Notes under the pieces: generated by a model
Seen by the model: only the letters and a program-made list of their open reading frames with translations
What the model was told of the DNA's origin: nothing
Databases searched by the model: none
Translations under genes and position numbers: made by a program
Origin: Pseudoflavonifractor gallinarum
Lineage (GTDB): Bacteria > Bacillota > Clostridia > Oscillospirales > Oscillospiraceae
Direction: 5' to 3'
Assembly: GCF_014982855.1 (NCBI RefSeq)
Contig: NZ_JADCKF010000014.1
Location: 27,913 to 91,912 of the forward strand
Length of the DNA: 64,000 nucleotides
In this document: piece after piece, positions 35,205-44,548 of the stretch
Numbering within the stretch: position 1 is the stretch's first letter
Layout: every line of letters begins with the position of its first letter

Positions 35205-35375
35205 GGTAACCCCGCTGCAAGGATAGAGGCGCGAAACAGCAAGAGTATCCGGTATCCACGGGCAGAGCACCCCGCCGGAGAAAGGGCGTTTCGCCGAAGG
35301 GCCGGACCTTTGCCTGGGGGCCGGTAACCTGGGCCGTAGGGAGAAGATCTCACGGACTGCCACATCATCTGTGTG
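35205..35375 (+). promoter_or_regulatory. Lysine riboswitch (L-box)
   Basis: The conserved L-box elements occur in order: GATAGAGGCGCGAA (35222-35235), AAGAGTA, GGAGAAAGGGCG, TCGCCGAAGGG and GGACTGCCAC (35354-35363). This is the aptamer that binds lysine and shuts off expression. A small GCGGGG/CCCCGC hairpin precedes it (35201-35215), and a terminator with T6 (35433-35473) forms the expression platform. The gap 35066-35518 is filled by promoter, aptamer and terminator; I see no gene in it. Confidence 0.92.
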
Positions 35376-35432
35376 GAGCGCTATCGTTGAGACAAGAGGG
35401 CATCATAAGTTTCGCCGTCTGATGCATTTTGT

Positions 35433-35473
35433 CGCCATGAACGCTTCCACCAGGAAGGTTCGTGGCGTTTTTT
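35433..35473 (+). terminator. Riboswitch-controlled terminator
   Basis: A long interrupted stem (CGCCA, GAAC and TTCC against GGAA, GTTC and TGGCG) with an ACCA loop, then T6. It is placed between the L-box and the transporter genes, as expected for lysine-induced termination. Confidence 0.88.
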
Positions 35474-35518
35474 CTTATCCGGAAAAGACGCAAAACAAAC
35501 TGACTGGAGGAACCAAAC

Positions 35519-36421
35519 ATGAGAAAGACTGTCACTGCCCTGTCCCTGAGCGCCGCGCTGGCGCTGACCCTGACCGCCTGCGGCGGCACCCCCACCCAGT
35601 CCTCTGCACCCCAGGCCTCTGCTCCGGTGAGCGCTGCTGCCGGTTCCGGTGTGGAGGACGGTGTCCTCACCGTGGGTATGGAGTGCGCCTACGCTCCCTA
35701 TAACTGGACCCAGATGGACGACTCCAACGGCGCCGTGCCCATCAAGAACGTCCCCGGCAGCTATGCCAACGGCTATGACGTGATGATCGCCCAGAAGATC
35801 TGCGAGGAGAACGGCTGGGAGCTGGAAGTGGTCTCTACTGCCTGGGACTCCCTGACCCCCTCCCTCCAGAGCGGCACCATCGACGTGGCCATCGCCGGTC
35901 AGTCCATGACCGCCGACCGGATGGCCCAGGTGGATATGGCTGGTCCCTACTACTATGCGCAGATCGTGTGCCTGACCACCAAGGACAGCACCTACGCCTC
36001 CGCCCAGGGCATTGCCGATCTGGCCGGCGGCAAGGGCACTGCTCAGACCGGCACCATCTGGTATGACACCTGCCTGCCCCAGATCCCCGACGCCCAGATC
36101 CAGCCCGCCGCGGAGACTGCCCCCGCCATGGTGATGCAGCTCCAGACCGGCACCGTGGACTTTGTGGTCACCGACCTGCCCACCGCCAACGGCGCCGTGG
36201 CCAAGGACGAGAACCTGGTGGTCCTGAACTTCGCCGGCACCGAGGGCGACTTCCAGTTCGCCAGCGAGGAGGAGCGGGCCGAGAACGTCAACATCGGCAT
36301 GTCCGTGGCCAAGGGCAACACCGAGCTGCTGGACGCGATGAACAGCGTGCTCTCCACCATGACCGAGGATGACTTCAACACCATCATGGACCAGGCCATC
36401 GCCGTGCAGCCTGAGGTTTAA
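35519..36421 (+). CDS. Polar amino-acid ABC transporter substrate-binding lipoprotein, predicted lysine
   Basis: A 300-residue SBP_bac_3 lipoprotein. The lipobox is LTAC (residue 21) followed by a short Ser/Ala/Pro linker. The domain starts LTVGMECAYAPYNWTQ and contains GYDVMIAQKICEENGWELE and QSMTADRMAQVDMAGPYYY, the usual ligand-gripping regions. ATG 35519 follows GGAGGAACC. Control by a lysine riboswitch makes lysine (or a lysine-repressed basic amino acid) the likely substrate. It is the first gene of a three-gene operon with permease and ATPase. Confidence 0.9.
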   Translation: MRKTVTALSLSAALALTLTACGGTPTQSSAPQASAPVSAAAGSGVEDGVLTVGMECAYAPYNWTQMDDSNGAVPIKNVPGSYANGYDVMIAQKICEENGWELEVVSTAWDSLTPSLQSGTIDVAIAGQSMTADRMAQVDMAGPYYYAQIVCLTTKDSTYASAQGIADLAGGKGTAQTGTIWYDTCLPQIPDAQIQPAAETAPAMVMQLQTGTVDFVVTDLPTANGAVAKDENLVVLNFAGTEGDFQFASEEERAENVNIGMSVAKGNTELLDAMNSVLSTMTEDDFNTIMDQAIAVQPEV

Positions 36422-36424
36422 TAT

Positions 36425-37300
36425 ATGGAACGTTTTATGCAGCTGGGCCAGGATGTGGCCCTTTTGCTGGGGGCCTATTGGAAACAGTACCTGAGCGGTC
36501 TGGGCAACACCCTCGCCCTGGCCATCATCGCCACGGTGATCGGCTGTGTCATCGGTCTGGCCTGCGGCATTCTCAATACGATTCCGTGCAGTCCCCATGA
36601 TCCCATGCCCAAGCGGGTGCTGCTGCGGCTGGTGCGCATCCTGGTACGGATATATGTAGAGGTATTCCGGGGTACGCCCATGGTGCTCCAGTCGGTGTTC
36701 ATCTACTATGGTCTGCCCTATTTCTCCAACAACACCATGCGCTTTGACAACATCTGGAGCGCGGCCATCCTGATCGTGTCCATCAACACGGGCGCCTATA
36801 TGGCCGAGTCGGTGCGGGGCGGTATCCTCTCCATCGACCCAGGCCAGACCGAGGGCGCCAAGGCCATCGGCATGACCCATGTGCAGACCATGCTCCACGT
36901 GATCCTGCCCCAGGCCTTCCGCAATATCCTGCCCCAGATCGGCAACAACTTCATCATCAACATCAAGGACACCTCCGTGATGTTCATCATCGGATTTACC
37001 GAGCTCTTTGCCGCCCACCGGTATATTACTGGCGTGAATCTGATGTACTTCCCCTCCGCTGCCATTGAGATGATCGCCTATCTCACCATGACCCTGATTG
37101 CCTCCGCCCTGCTGCGGCTGTTGGAGAAGGTCCTGGACGGCTCGGACAACTATGAGCTGGTGCAGACCGACTCCCTCACCATGACGGCGGGCACCTACAA
37201 TCATCCCGCCAAGGGCAGCCCCTTTGACGAGCGGAGCAAGGAGCAGCGGGAGCGCGTCGAGCAGGAGCTCAAGTTTGGACGGAACAGGGGGGATCGCTGA
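36425..37300 (+). CDS. Amino-acid ABC transporter permease
   Basis: A 291-residue HisMQ-type permease. The EAA loop reads [20 protein letters not shown], which contacts the ATPase. The N-terminal segment [19 protein letters not shown] and [20 protein letters not shown] are family signatures. A charged tail of about 50 residues after the last membrane segment is longer than usual. It starts 3 bp after the binding-protein stop, and the ATPase gene begins 1 bp after its own stop. Confidence 0.93.
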   Translation: MERFMQLGQDVALLLGAYWKQYLSGLGNTLALAIIATVIGCVIGLACGILNTIPCSPHDPMPKRVLLRLVRILVRIYVEVFRGTPMVLQSVFIYYGLPYFSNNTMRFDNIWSAAILIVSINTGAYMAESVRGGILSIDPGQTEGAKAIGMTHVQTMLHVILPQAFRNILPQIGNNFIINIKDTSVMFIIGFTELFAAHRYITGVNLMYFPSAAIEMIAYLTMTLIASALLRLLEKVLDGSDNYELVQTDSLTMTAGTYNHPAKGSPFDERSKEQRERVEQELKFGRNRGDR

Positions 37301-37301
37301 T

Positions 37302-38045
37302 ATGAGTATGGAAGCCATTCTGGAGGTCAAGCACCTCTCCAAGGCCTTTGGAAAGCATCAGGTGCTCCGGGACATCGACTTTACGGTCCGCCCCGGTGAC
37401 GTGACCAGCATCATCGGCGCCTCCGGCTCGGGTAAGTCCACCCTGCTGCGGTGCATCAATCTGCTGGAGACCCCCAGCGCCGGAGAGATCCTCTTCCACG
37501 GAAAGGACATCACCGGACGGGGCGTGAACGCCCCCGCCTACCGGACCAAGGTGGGCATGGTGTTCCAGTCCTTTAACCTTTTCAACAATATGACCGTGCT
37601 GGAGAACTGCATGGTGGGCCAGACCAAGGTGCTCAAGAAGAGCCGGGAAGAGGCCAAGGCCAACGCCATGAAGTACCTCAAGAAGGTGGGCATGGATCCC
37701 TATGTCCATGCCAAGCCCCGCCAGATTTCCGGCGGCCAGAAGCAGCGTGTGGCCATTGCCCGTGCCCTGGCGATGGAGCCCGAGGTCCTGCTCTTTGACG
37801 AGCCCACCTCCGCCCTGGACCCGGAGATGGTGGGCGAGGTGCTCTCGGTCATGCGGGACCTGGCGGATGAGGGTATGACCATGCTGGTGGTCACCCACGA
37901 GATGGCCTTTGCCCGGGACGTGAGCAACCATGTGGTGTTCATGGCCGACGGCGTCATCTGCGAGGAGGGAGAGCCTCAGGAGCTCTTTGCCCATCCCAAG
38001 CAGGATCGCACCCGGGAATTCCTCTCCCGCTTTATGGCAAAATAA
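37302..38045 (+). CDS. Amino-acid ABC transporter ATP-binding protein
   Basis: A 247-residue polar amino-acid ABC ATPase (GlnQ/HisP group). Walker A is GASGSGKST, the Q loop [17 protein letters not shown], signature [15 protein letters not shown], Walker [15 protein letters not shown] and the switch His in VVTHEM. ATG 37302 follows the purine-rich AGGGGGG. Together with the two upstream genes it makes a complete importer under the lysine riboswitch. Confidence 0.95.
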   Translation: MSMEAILEVKHLSKAFGKHQVLRDIDFTVRPGDVTSIIGASGSGKSTLLRCINLLETPSAGEILFHGKDITGRGVNAPAYRTKVGMVFQSFNLFNNMTVLENCMVGQTKVLKKSREEAKANAMKYLKKVGMDPYVHAKPRQISGGQKQRVAIARALAMEPEVLLFDEPTSALDPEMVGEVLSVMRDLADEGMTMLVVTHEMAFARDVSNHVVFMADGVICEEGEPQELFAHPKQDRTREFLSRFMAK

Positions 38046-38060
38046 AGAGAAGAACGAGAA

Positions 38061-38098
38061 GAGACCGTTACAGATTTCTGTAACGGTCTCTCTTTTTT
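38061..38098 (+). terminator. Terminator of the lysine-transporter operon
   Basis: A 13-bp perfect stem GAGACCGTTACAG with its complement, loop ATTT, followed by TCTTTTTTT. Confidence 0.93.
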
Positions 38099-38126
38099 TA
38101 TGGGATTTTTCGGATCTAAGTACGCT

Positions 38127-41096
38127 TTACGGAGCCATATATTCGACGAAGCGCATGAGCATCATGGCCACCTGCGCACGCGTGGCCTTGCCCTGAGGGG
38201 CCAGTGTGCTGGAGTTCGTACCGGAGATCAGGCCGGCATCGACCGCCCAGGACATGGCGTCGGATGCCCAGACGCTGACATCCTCGCAATCACGGAAGCC
38301 GGAGAGGGTGCCCTGGGGGGCAGGGCTGCCTGCATACCGCCAGAGCATTGCGGCCAGCTGCTCCCGGGTGAGGACTGCATCCAGATGGGAGCCATCGGAG
38401 ATGCCATTTGCAGTGGCCCACTGGGCGCCGGCTTCATACCAGGTCGCTCCCGCGGAGGTATCGATACCCTCCAGACGGGCCAGAACGGTGACGATCATGG
38501 CCCGATCCATGGGGGCGTCAGGGGAGAAGGTCTCCTTACCGGTGCCGGAGAAGAGCTCCCGGCTGGAGGCAAAGGCGACTGCGTCAGCCCCCCAATAAGA
38601 GGCGTCTACGTCGAGGAAATGCTTGCTGTTCTCTACGATTTTGACGGTATCCCCATTGGTGAGGGCCACAGCTATGCCGGCCTCAGTGGTCAGGCTGCGC
38701 TTGATGATTTCCTCCGTGCCGTCGGATTTTACCAGCACAGCAACAGTACCGGCCGTGACATTGGATACCGGGATTTCCACCGGGACAGCGCCATTGCCGG
38801 GCAGCTTTACGGTAACGGCAGGGGCCTGCTCCCGGTCGGAGGTCGCGGACAGGGCGGGCATGGGGAGCGGTACAGCTTCCTTCTGGGCCTCCACGGCCTT
38901 GGCAGAGAGTGTCACTTCGCTCTTTACCATACCATCCGCATGGACGGATGTAGCGGAGGAGGAACCGTCCGCATGTTTTACGGTGGTGGAGCTGGAGCCG
39001 TCCGGCTGAACAATGACCTGAGTCTTGGTTCCGGCAGTGTCGGTGGTTGTGGTGGTGACCTTGCCATCCTTGGTGGTCTCGACCACTTCCTTAGAGCCGT
39101 CCGGCTTCTTGGTGGTTTTCGTGACAGTACCGTCGGGGCTGGTCACAGTGGTTGTGGTGGAACCGTCCGGGTTTGTTGTGATCTGAGTTTTGTCGCCGGA
39201 GCCACTGGAGGACCCGCCGCCGGAGGGGGGCGTGACCAGCTCACCACGGACCTCCGGATAGAGGAACTGGTCGGCAGAGATCAAGAAGTGATCGATCTGC
39301 GCAAGATCTTCCTGTTTTACGGTAAAGCAGTAGGAGCCATCCTCCTGCTTCTTGCCGGAAGCAAGTATATTTTCAAACTCATCCCGAAGGTCCACAAAGG
39401 AGATGGCCTCTCCGGGAATGGAGAGGCGCACCGGACGGGAAGTGATGCTTCCGTTTTCTGCGGTACCGGAGTCAAACTGGATGACATCATCCACCTGGAA
39501 GGCCGAAGCATCGCCGGCAAACAGGTGGAAGGAAAGGGTGTCCCGCTGAATGGTCTCGGGCGCGTCACTGCCGGTACGAAGATACTCGACCACGGGGGTA
39601 ATATACTGTGCACCGGAGAAAGGTGCTTCCTGGGTCAAAGCCACCTGGAAGGAGATGGTGTTGCCATCAACGGTGATGTTCTGGGCCTCTAGACCCTCGA
39701 CGGGAGCATCATAGGCCTTTCCGGCGACAAAGAACTGGATGGAGGAGACTTCGGAAAGTTCTACCGGGTCACCGGAAGTGGCGTTCAGGCGGATGGTCAG
39801 GGGCGCGGAGGCCTCTGCACCGGCAGCGGTATCAATGATGGAGAAGGAGGAATTGCTCTCCCAGGACAGTTCAGCCTGGTAGAGCGGATCCTGCCGCAGC
39901 TCCACCGGCAGATAGAGGGTGTAGACAAAGGGAAGTGTTTCGGTAAAAGTCTCAAAGTCCATGGCAGTCACCGCATAGGTGAGACAAAGATCTCCCTGCT
40001 CCCGCAGAGCGCTGCCATAGGTGCGGTTTTCAAAGGTAAAGGTTGCCTGGTCAGGAATCGGATACCCGTCGTCATCGGTCTGAAAATCGACACTCACACC
40101 CTCCACTGCCTGGTCCATCTCGGCCTCTATGGCGGGGGAGATGCTCCAATCGGAGGGCTCCCGGTAGAGTGCGTCGATGCCGGTGACAGCGGGCACCGTG
40201 AGGGTTACATCACCGCCTGAAGGCTGAGCCTGGACCACTGCCGGCTCCCAGTCTGGAAGGGACTGGTTGTTGGCCTCAATGCGGCAGGCATCCCCTGCCA
40301 TGATTCCGTCCAGATAGGAGGAGATGGCGGTGAGATCGGTGATGTGATTGGCGTTGAGCTTGATATAGTTTAGGTTTTGCAGCCCGGCAAGGGCGGCCAT
40401 ATCCTCGTTCACCAGATCATTGCTCTCGATGCTGATATACTCCAGGGCAGTCATACCGGCCAGAGCATCGATGGGAAGGTGAGCCGCGCCTCGGTTGGCG
40501 TAGTGGAGATCAAACCAGTTTATCTGATCCAGCGTGGAGAGGGGCGTAATGTCGTAGATGAGGTTGTTGTACAGATTCAGATGCTCCAGACCCGTGAGTC
40601 CGCTGAGGGGCGCAAGATCGGTGATGTTATTTCGGTCCAGCTCCAGATAGGTCAGGTTCTCCAGCCCGGCCAGGGGGGACAGATCGGTAATGGAGTTTTC
40701 ACTCAGATCCAGGCTCTTCAGGTTGACGGCGTATTGCATTCCCTCCAGGCTGTGGATACCGTGACTGGGGTTGAGAGAGACAGGGTCTTGTTCCAGGTAA
40801 TCCAAATTGTCGGAGCAGAGGCCCTTCATGTCAAAGAGTGCATCGTCTTCTGCGGCGTCGATTTCAGCGGCGTCGCTGCCCACCAATTGTTTCATATCTT
40901 CCGCAGAAATGGGGGCGTCGTCCGCGCGGGGCGCCTCCTCGGTACTCAGGGTCTGGTTGATGACGGCCCGAAGCACAGGGTCCGGTACCACATCACTGAG
41001 CGCATCTGCTTCCGCGGCGGCGGCCGGTGCGGCTAGTCCCAAAATCAGAGCCGTACAAGTAACAATAGGAACGATTTTTTTATAAGATGTATCCAC
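38127..41096 (-). CDS. Large surface protein with LRR, DG-repeat linker and SLH domains
   Basis: A 989-residue exported protein. Domains in order: signal peptide (1-28, ending AAPAAAA); internalin-like leucine-rich repeats (about 113-262, e.g. LKSLDLSENSITDLSPLAG, LTYLELDRNNITDLAPLSG); a beta-rich middle (280-620); a Thr/Ser linker of about 100 residues built from repeats like PDGSTTTTVTSPDG and ADGSSSATSVHADG; and three SLH repeats at the C terminus (about 820-989). LRRs usually bind proteins or glycans, so adhesion is likely. GTG 41096 has GGAGG seven bases upstream. Monocistronic, with its own promoter. Confidence 0.88.
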   Translation of the reverse strand: MDTSYKKIVPIVTCTALILGLAAPAAAAEADALSDVVPDPVLRAVINQTLSTEEAPRADDAPISAEDMKQLVGSDAAEIDAAEDDALFDMKGLCSDNLDYLEQDPVSLNPSHGIHSLEGMQYAVNLKSLDLSENSITDLSPLAGLENLTYLELDRNNITDLAPLSGLTGLEHLNLYNNLIYDITPLSTLDQINWFDLHYANRGAAHLPIDALAGMTALEYISIESNDLVNEDMAALAGLQNLNYIKLNANHITDLTAISSYLDGIMAGDACRIEANNQSLPDWEPAVVQAQPSGGDVTLTVPAVTGIDALYREPSDWSISPAIEAEMDQAVEGVSVDFQTDDDGYPIPDQATFTFENRTYGSALREQGDLCLTYAVTAMDFETFTETLPFVYTLYLPVELRQDPLYQAELSWESNSSFSIIDTAAGAEASAPLTIRLNATSGDPVELSEVSSIQFFVAGKAYDAPVEGLEAQNITVDGNTISFQVALTQEAPFSGAQYITPVVEYLRTGSDAPETIQRDTLSFHLFAGDASAFQVDDVIQFDSGTAENGSITSRPVRLSIPGEAISFVDLRDEFENILASGKKQEDGSYCFTVKQEDLAQIDHFLISADQFLYPEVRGELVTPPSGGGSSSGSGDKTQITTNPDGSTTTTVTSPDGTVTKTTKKPDGSKEVVETTKDGKVTTTTTDTAGTKTQVIVQPDGSSSTTVKHADGSSSATSVHADGMVKSEVTLSAKAVEAQKEAVPLPMPALSATSDREQAPAVTVKLPGNGAVPVEIPVSNVTAGTVAVLVKSDGTEEIIKRSLTTEAGIAVALTNGDTVKIVENSKHFLDVDASYWGADAVAFASSRELFSGTGKETFSPDAPMDRAMIVTVLARLEGIDTSAGATWYEAGAQWATANGISDGSHLDAVLTREQLAAMLWRYAGSPAPQGTLSGFRDCEDVSVWASDAMSWAVDAGLISGTNSSTLAPQGKATRAQVAMMLMRFVEYMAP

Positions 41097-41134
41097 AGTC
41101 CTGCCTCCATTTCGTAGATTGGTTCTGGAAACCT

Positions 41135-41164
41135 ATTATAAGCGTTTGGAAGTATGACGGTCAA
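41135..41164 (-). promoter_or_regulatory. Promoter of the LRR/SLH gene
   Basis: On the minus strand TTGACC (41159-41164), 18 bp, TATAAT (41135-41140), about 40 bp before the start codon. Confidence 0.8.
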
Positions 41165-41280
41165 TTAAGGAACAGCTTGTTTTATAAATACAATAATTCA
41201 CGTTTTTGCTATTACTATTTTGAATAAAGTGACCTCTGGAGCTATGAGTAGAAAGCGCTGGATCGGTAAAATAGACTATA

Positions 41281-41325
41281 AAAAAGCACCCCCTGTGTAG
41301 GTAAAAACTACATCAGGGGGTGCTT
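41281..41325 (-). terminator. Terminator of the gdpP-to-macro operon
   Basis: AAGCACCCCCTG (41284-41295) pairs with CAGGGGGTGCTT (41314-41325), with an inner GTAG/CTAC extension and a T-run on the minus strand (A-run 41279-41285). Confidence 0.85.
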
Positions 41326-41369
41326 GTATTTTGCAGGACTGCAATTCACCGGAAGGGGCGATTTGAGGG

Positions 41370-41897
41370 TCAAAAGGAGGCGGAATCCAGTGCCCGGTCA
41401 TAGGCCTCTTTGACCTCCGGATGGAAGCATACAAAACAGACCTCTTCCAGAGAGGAGGGGTGTTCTTCCAGAAAAGCGTGCACGGTTTTCACCGCGATGG
41501 CGGCCGCCCGCTCCAGCGGGAAGCGGTAGACGCCGGTGGAGATGGAGGGGAAGGCCACCGTACGGCAGCCATGGGCAACCGCCAGGGCCAGGGAATTGCG
41601 ATAGCTGGCCGCCAGCAGGGCATCCTCTCCGTTGGTTCCACCCTTCCAGATGGGACCGGGGGTGTGGATGACATAGGAGGCGGGGAGGCGGTATCCACGG
41701 GTGATCTTGGCCTCACCGGTCTCACAGCCGCCCAGTGTACGGCATTCCGCCAGAAGCTCTGGGCCGGCCGCGGCATGGATGGCTCCGTCCACGCCGCCGC
41801 CCCCCAGAAGGGTGCGGTTGGCGGCGTTGACAATGGCGTCTGCCTTTACCTTTGTGATGTCGCCCAGGCGGGTGGTGATACGTGCCACCGAAATCAC
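41370..41897 (-). CDS. Macro-domain protein (ADP-ribose/O-acetyl-ADP-ribose hydrolase type)
   Basis: A 175-residue single macro domain. It shows the MacroD-type elements [38 protein letters not shown] and [17 protein letters not shown], which form the ADP-ribose pocket. The family hydrolyses O-acetyl-ADP-ribose or removes ADP-ribose from proteins. GTG 41897 overlaps the ftsH stop (GTGA), so it is translationally coupled to ftsH and is the last gene of the long operon. No ADP-ribosyltransferase or sirtuin is encoded nearby. Confidence 0.93.
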   Translation of the reverse strand: MISVARITTRLGDITKVKADAIVNAANRTLLGGGGVDGAIHAAAGPELLAECRTLGGCETGEAKITRGYRLPASYVIHTPGPIWKGGTNGEDALLAASYRNSLALAVAHGCRTVAFPSISTGVYRFPLERAAAIAVKTVHAFLEEHPSSLEEVCFVCFHPEVKEAYDRALDSASF

Positions 41898-43888
41898 TCC
41901 TCTCCGTCCGATTCCTCGGAGGCGTCCGACTGGGGAGCCGGAACTTCGGCCGATTTGCGGGGCTTTGCTCCGGTCACCTCGGGCAGCAGATCGGGACCTG
42001 CGTCCACGCCGCTGGAGGAGCTGTCCGCGGGGGGAGGCAGGGGATCCTCTCCGGTAAAGACCATCTCAAAGGTCTTGGCGTCCATGTTCTCATACTCCAG
42101 CAGATACTGGGCGGTGCGGTCCAGCTCGCTGCGGTGGGCCGACAGGATCTCCTCACAGCGGGCATAGGCCGCGTCGATGAGGGCCTTGACCTCCGAATCG
42201 ATGAGGGCGGCCACTTCCTCCGAGTAGTTCTTGGTCTGGGCCATGGAGCGGCCGATAAAGACCTCATCGTGGCCCGAGTCAAAGACCACGTTGCCCAGCT
42301 TCTCACTCATACCGTAACGGGTGACCATGTTGCGGGCAATGGCGGTGGCCTTCTGAAGGTCGTTGCCGGCGCCGGTGGAAATGTCACCCAGGGCCAGCTG
42401 CTCGGCGCAGCGTCCGCCCAGGCACACGGCGATCCGCTCAGCCAGGGTCTGCCGGGAGAGGAAGGACACATCCTCCTGGGGCAGGGAGATGGTCATGCCG
42501 CCGGCCATGCCACGGGGGATAATGGTGATCTGGTGGACGGGGTCCTGGGTCTCCAGCTCGTGGATGACGATGGCGTGACCGGCCTCGTGATAGGCGGTGA
42601 GGTTGCGCTCCCGCTCAATGACCACGCGGCTCTTCTTCTCCGGACCGGCCACCACCTTGATGACAGCCTCCCGCAGGTCCCGCATGGCGATGAACCGCTC
42701 ATGCCGCCGGGCGGCCAGAAGAGCGGCCTCGTTCATCAGGTTCTCCAGGTCTGCACCGGTAAAGCCGCCGGTGCCCTTGGCCAGCTCACTCAGATCCACA
42801 TCCTCGGCCAGAGGCTTGTTGCGGGCGTGGACCTTGAGAATCTCCTCCCGGCCCTTGGCGTCGGGCGGGCCCACATAGATCTGCCGGTCAAAGCGGCCGG
42901 GACGCAGAAGGGCGGGGTCCAGGATGTCCTGGCGGTTGGTGGCGGCCAGGACCACCACGCCCTCGTTGGAGCCGAAGCCGTCCATCTCCACCAGAAGCTG
43001 GTTGAGGGTCTGCTCCCGCTCATCGTGTCCGCCGCCCAGACCCGCGCCGCGCTGGCGGCCCACCGCGTCGATCTCGTCGATAAAGACGATGGCGGGGGCG
43101 TTCTTTTTGGCTTGGTCAAAGAGGTCACGGACCCGGCTGGCGCCCACGCCCACATAGAGCTCCACAAAGTCAGAGCCCGAGATGGACAGGAAGTGGACCC
43201 CGGCCTCACCGGCCACGGCCTTGGCCAGCAGGGTCTTACCGGTGCCCGGAGGGCCCACCAGCAGCACGCCCTTGGGGATACGGGCACCCAGGCTCAAAAA
43301 GCGCTTGGGGTCCCGCAGGAACTCCACGATCTCCTGGAGCTCTCCCTTTTCCTCCTTGGCACCGGCCACATCGGAAAAGGTGACGGGCTTGGTCTGGTCG
43401 TCGTTGGTACGGGTGCGGGCCCGGCCAAAGCGGGCGGTGCGGTCGGCCCCGCCGCCCCCGCCGGCGCTGTTCTGGCGGAGGAACATCACATACCAGAGGA
43501 TACCGAATACCGCGAAGATGGCCACCCAGGAGAATACGTCAAACCACCAGGGCTTCTGGAAGGCGCCGGTATAGTTGTAGGTCAGCAGTCCGGCCTCGTG
43601 CTGGCTGACCAGCATATCGTTGAATTCCTCATAGAAGGTGTCAAAGCTGGGCAGGTTGTGGGTGATCACACTGCGGCCATACTCAGACGGATCCTTCAGC
43701 GTCAGGATGAGCTTATTGCCCTGCACGTCCACCGACGAGACCTTCTGCTGGACCAGCAGCTGCCGGATGTCGCCATAGGTCAGCTCGGGCTGGCTGTTCA
43801 CGCCCTGAAGGGTGAAGATGCTCATCAGCAGGATGGCGACCACCAGCAGGGAAAAGCCAATGTCGCGCAGACTTCCTCTCTTATTCAA
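41894..43888 (-). CDS. ftsH: ATP-dependent zinc metalloprotease FtsH
   Basis: A 664-residue membrane AAA protease. Two transmembrane segments (about residues 10-28 and 118-138) flank an extracytoplasmic region. A Gly-rich linker precedes the AAA domain with Walker A GPPGTGKT, Walker [16 protein letters not shown] and the second region of homology. The protease site is HEAGH. The C terminus ends in an acidic, Ser-rich tail. The start appears to be TTG 43888, with a purine-rich site upstream. It follows hpt as in the classic tilS-hpt-ftsH cluster and degrades membrane and regulatory proteins. Confidence 0.97.
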   Translation of the reverse strand: MNKRGSLRDIGFSLLVVAILLMSIFTLQGVNSQPELTYGDIRQLLVQQKVSSVDVQGNKLILTLKDPSEYGRSVITHNLPSFDTFYEEFNDMLVSQHEAGLLTYNYTGAFQKPWWFDVFSWVAIFAVFGILWYVMFLRQNSAGGGGGADRTARFGRARTRTNDDQTKPVTFSDVAGAKEEKGELQEIVEFLRDPKRFLSLGARIPKGVLLVGPPGTGKTLLAKAVAGEAGVHFLSISGSDFVELYVGVGASRVRDLFDQAKKNAPAIVFIDEIDAVGRQRGAGLGGGHDEREQTLNQLLVEMDGFGSNEGVVVLAATNRQDILDPALLRPGRFDRQIYVGPPDAKGREEILKVHARNKPLAEDVDLSELAKGTGGFTGADLENLMNEAALLAARRHERFIAMRDLREAVIKVVAGPEKKSRVVIERERNLTAYHEAGHAIVIHELETQDPVHQITIIPRGMAGGMTISLPQEDVSFLSRQTLAERIAVCLGGRCAEQLALGDISTGAGNDLQKATAIARNMVTRYGMSEKLGNVVFDSGHDEVFIGRSMAQTKNYSEEVAALIDSEVKALIDAAYARCEEILSAHRSELDRTAQYLLEYENMDAKTFEMVFTGEDPLPPPADSSSSGVDAGPDLLPEVTGAKPRKSAEVPAPQSDASEESDGEE

Positions 43889-43984
43889 AAAACGGACACT
43901 CCCCCCGGCGTACCCCCGCGGGGGAACGCGCTCTTAGACTGTGGCCCGGCCCCACGCTGTGCCGCGCGGGGCCGGAAAAAGGAC

Positions 43985-44530
43985 TTATTCGCCCCCGTAG
44001 ACACGGGGCTTCAGAATGCCGATGTAGGGCAGGTTGCGGTACTTCTCATCGTAGTCCAAGCCGTAACCCACCACGAACTCGTCGGGAATGGTAAAGCCGG
44101 AGTACTGCACCGCCACGGGCTTGGTGCGCCGCTCGGGCTTATCCAGCAGGGTGCACAGGCGGATGGAGGCGGGATGACGGGCCTCCAGCAGCTTGAGGAG
44201 GTAGGACAGGGTGTTGCCGCTGTCCAGGATGTCCTCCACCACGATGACATCCTTACCCTCGATCTGCTCGGACAGGTCCTTGACGATCTTGACCTGGCCG
44301 GAGCTGGTGGTGCCGCTGCCGTAGGAGGAGACCGCCATAAAGTCCACCGTGCAGGGCAGGGTGATGCGGCGGACCAGATCCGCCATGAAGACGAAGGAGC
44401 CCCGCAGCACGCTGACCAGCAGGGGCTGCTTACCGGCGTAATCCCGGTCGATCTGGGCGGCGATCTCCGCCACCCGGGCCTGAAGCTGTTCTTCCGTAAA
44501 GAGCACGCGATCAATATCTTGTTCCAGCAT
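43985..44530 (-). CDS. hpt: Hypoxanthine phosphoribosyltransferase
   Basis: A 181-residue purine-salvage enzyme making IMP/GMP from hypoxanthine/guanine and PRPP. The PRPP loop is VIVVEDILDSGNTL; LRGSFVFMADLVRRI and EFVVGYGLDYDEKYRNLPYIG are family signatures, the latter given without its flanks. ATG 44530 is eight bases after AAAGGA; ATG 44539 overlaps that site. It lies between tilS and ftsH, a conserved firmicute arrangement. Confidence 0.96.
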   Translation of the reverse strand: MLEQDIDRVLFTEEQLQARVAEIAAQIDRDYAGKQPLLVSVLRGSFVFMADLVRRITLPCTVDFMAVSSYGSGTTSSGQVKIVKDLSEQIEGKDVIVVEDILDSGNTLSYLLKLLEARHPASIRLCTLLDKPERRTKPVAVQYSGFTIPDEFVVGYGLDYDEKYRNLPYIGILKPRVYGGE

Positions 44531-44548
44531 ATTTAGCATCCTTTCTCT

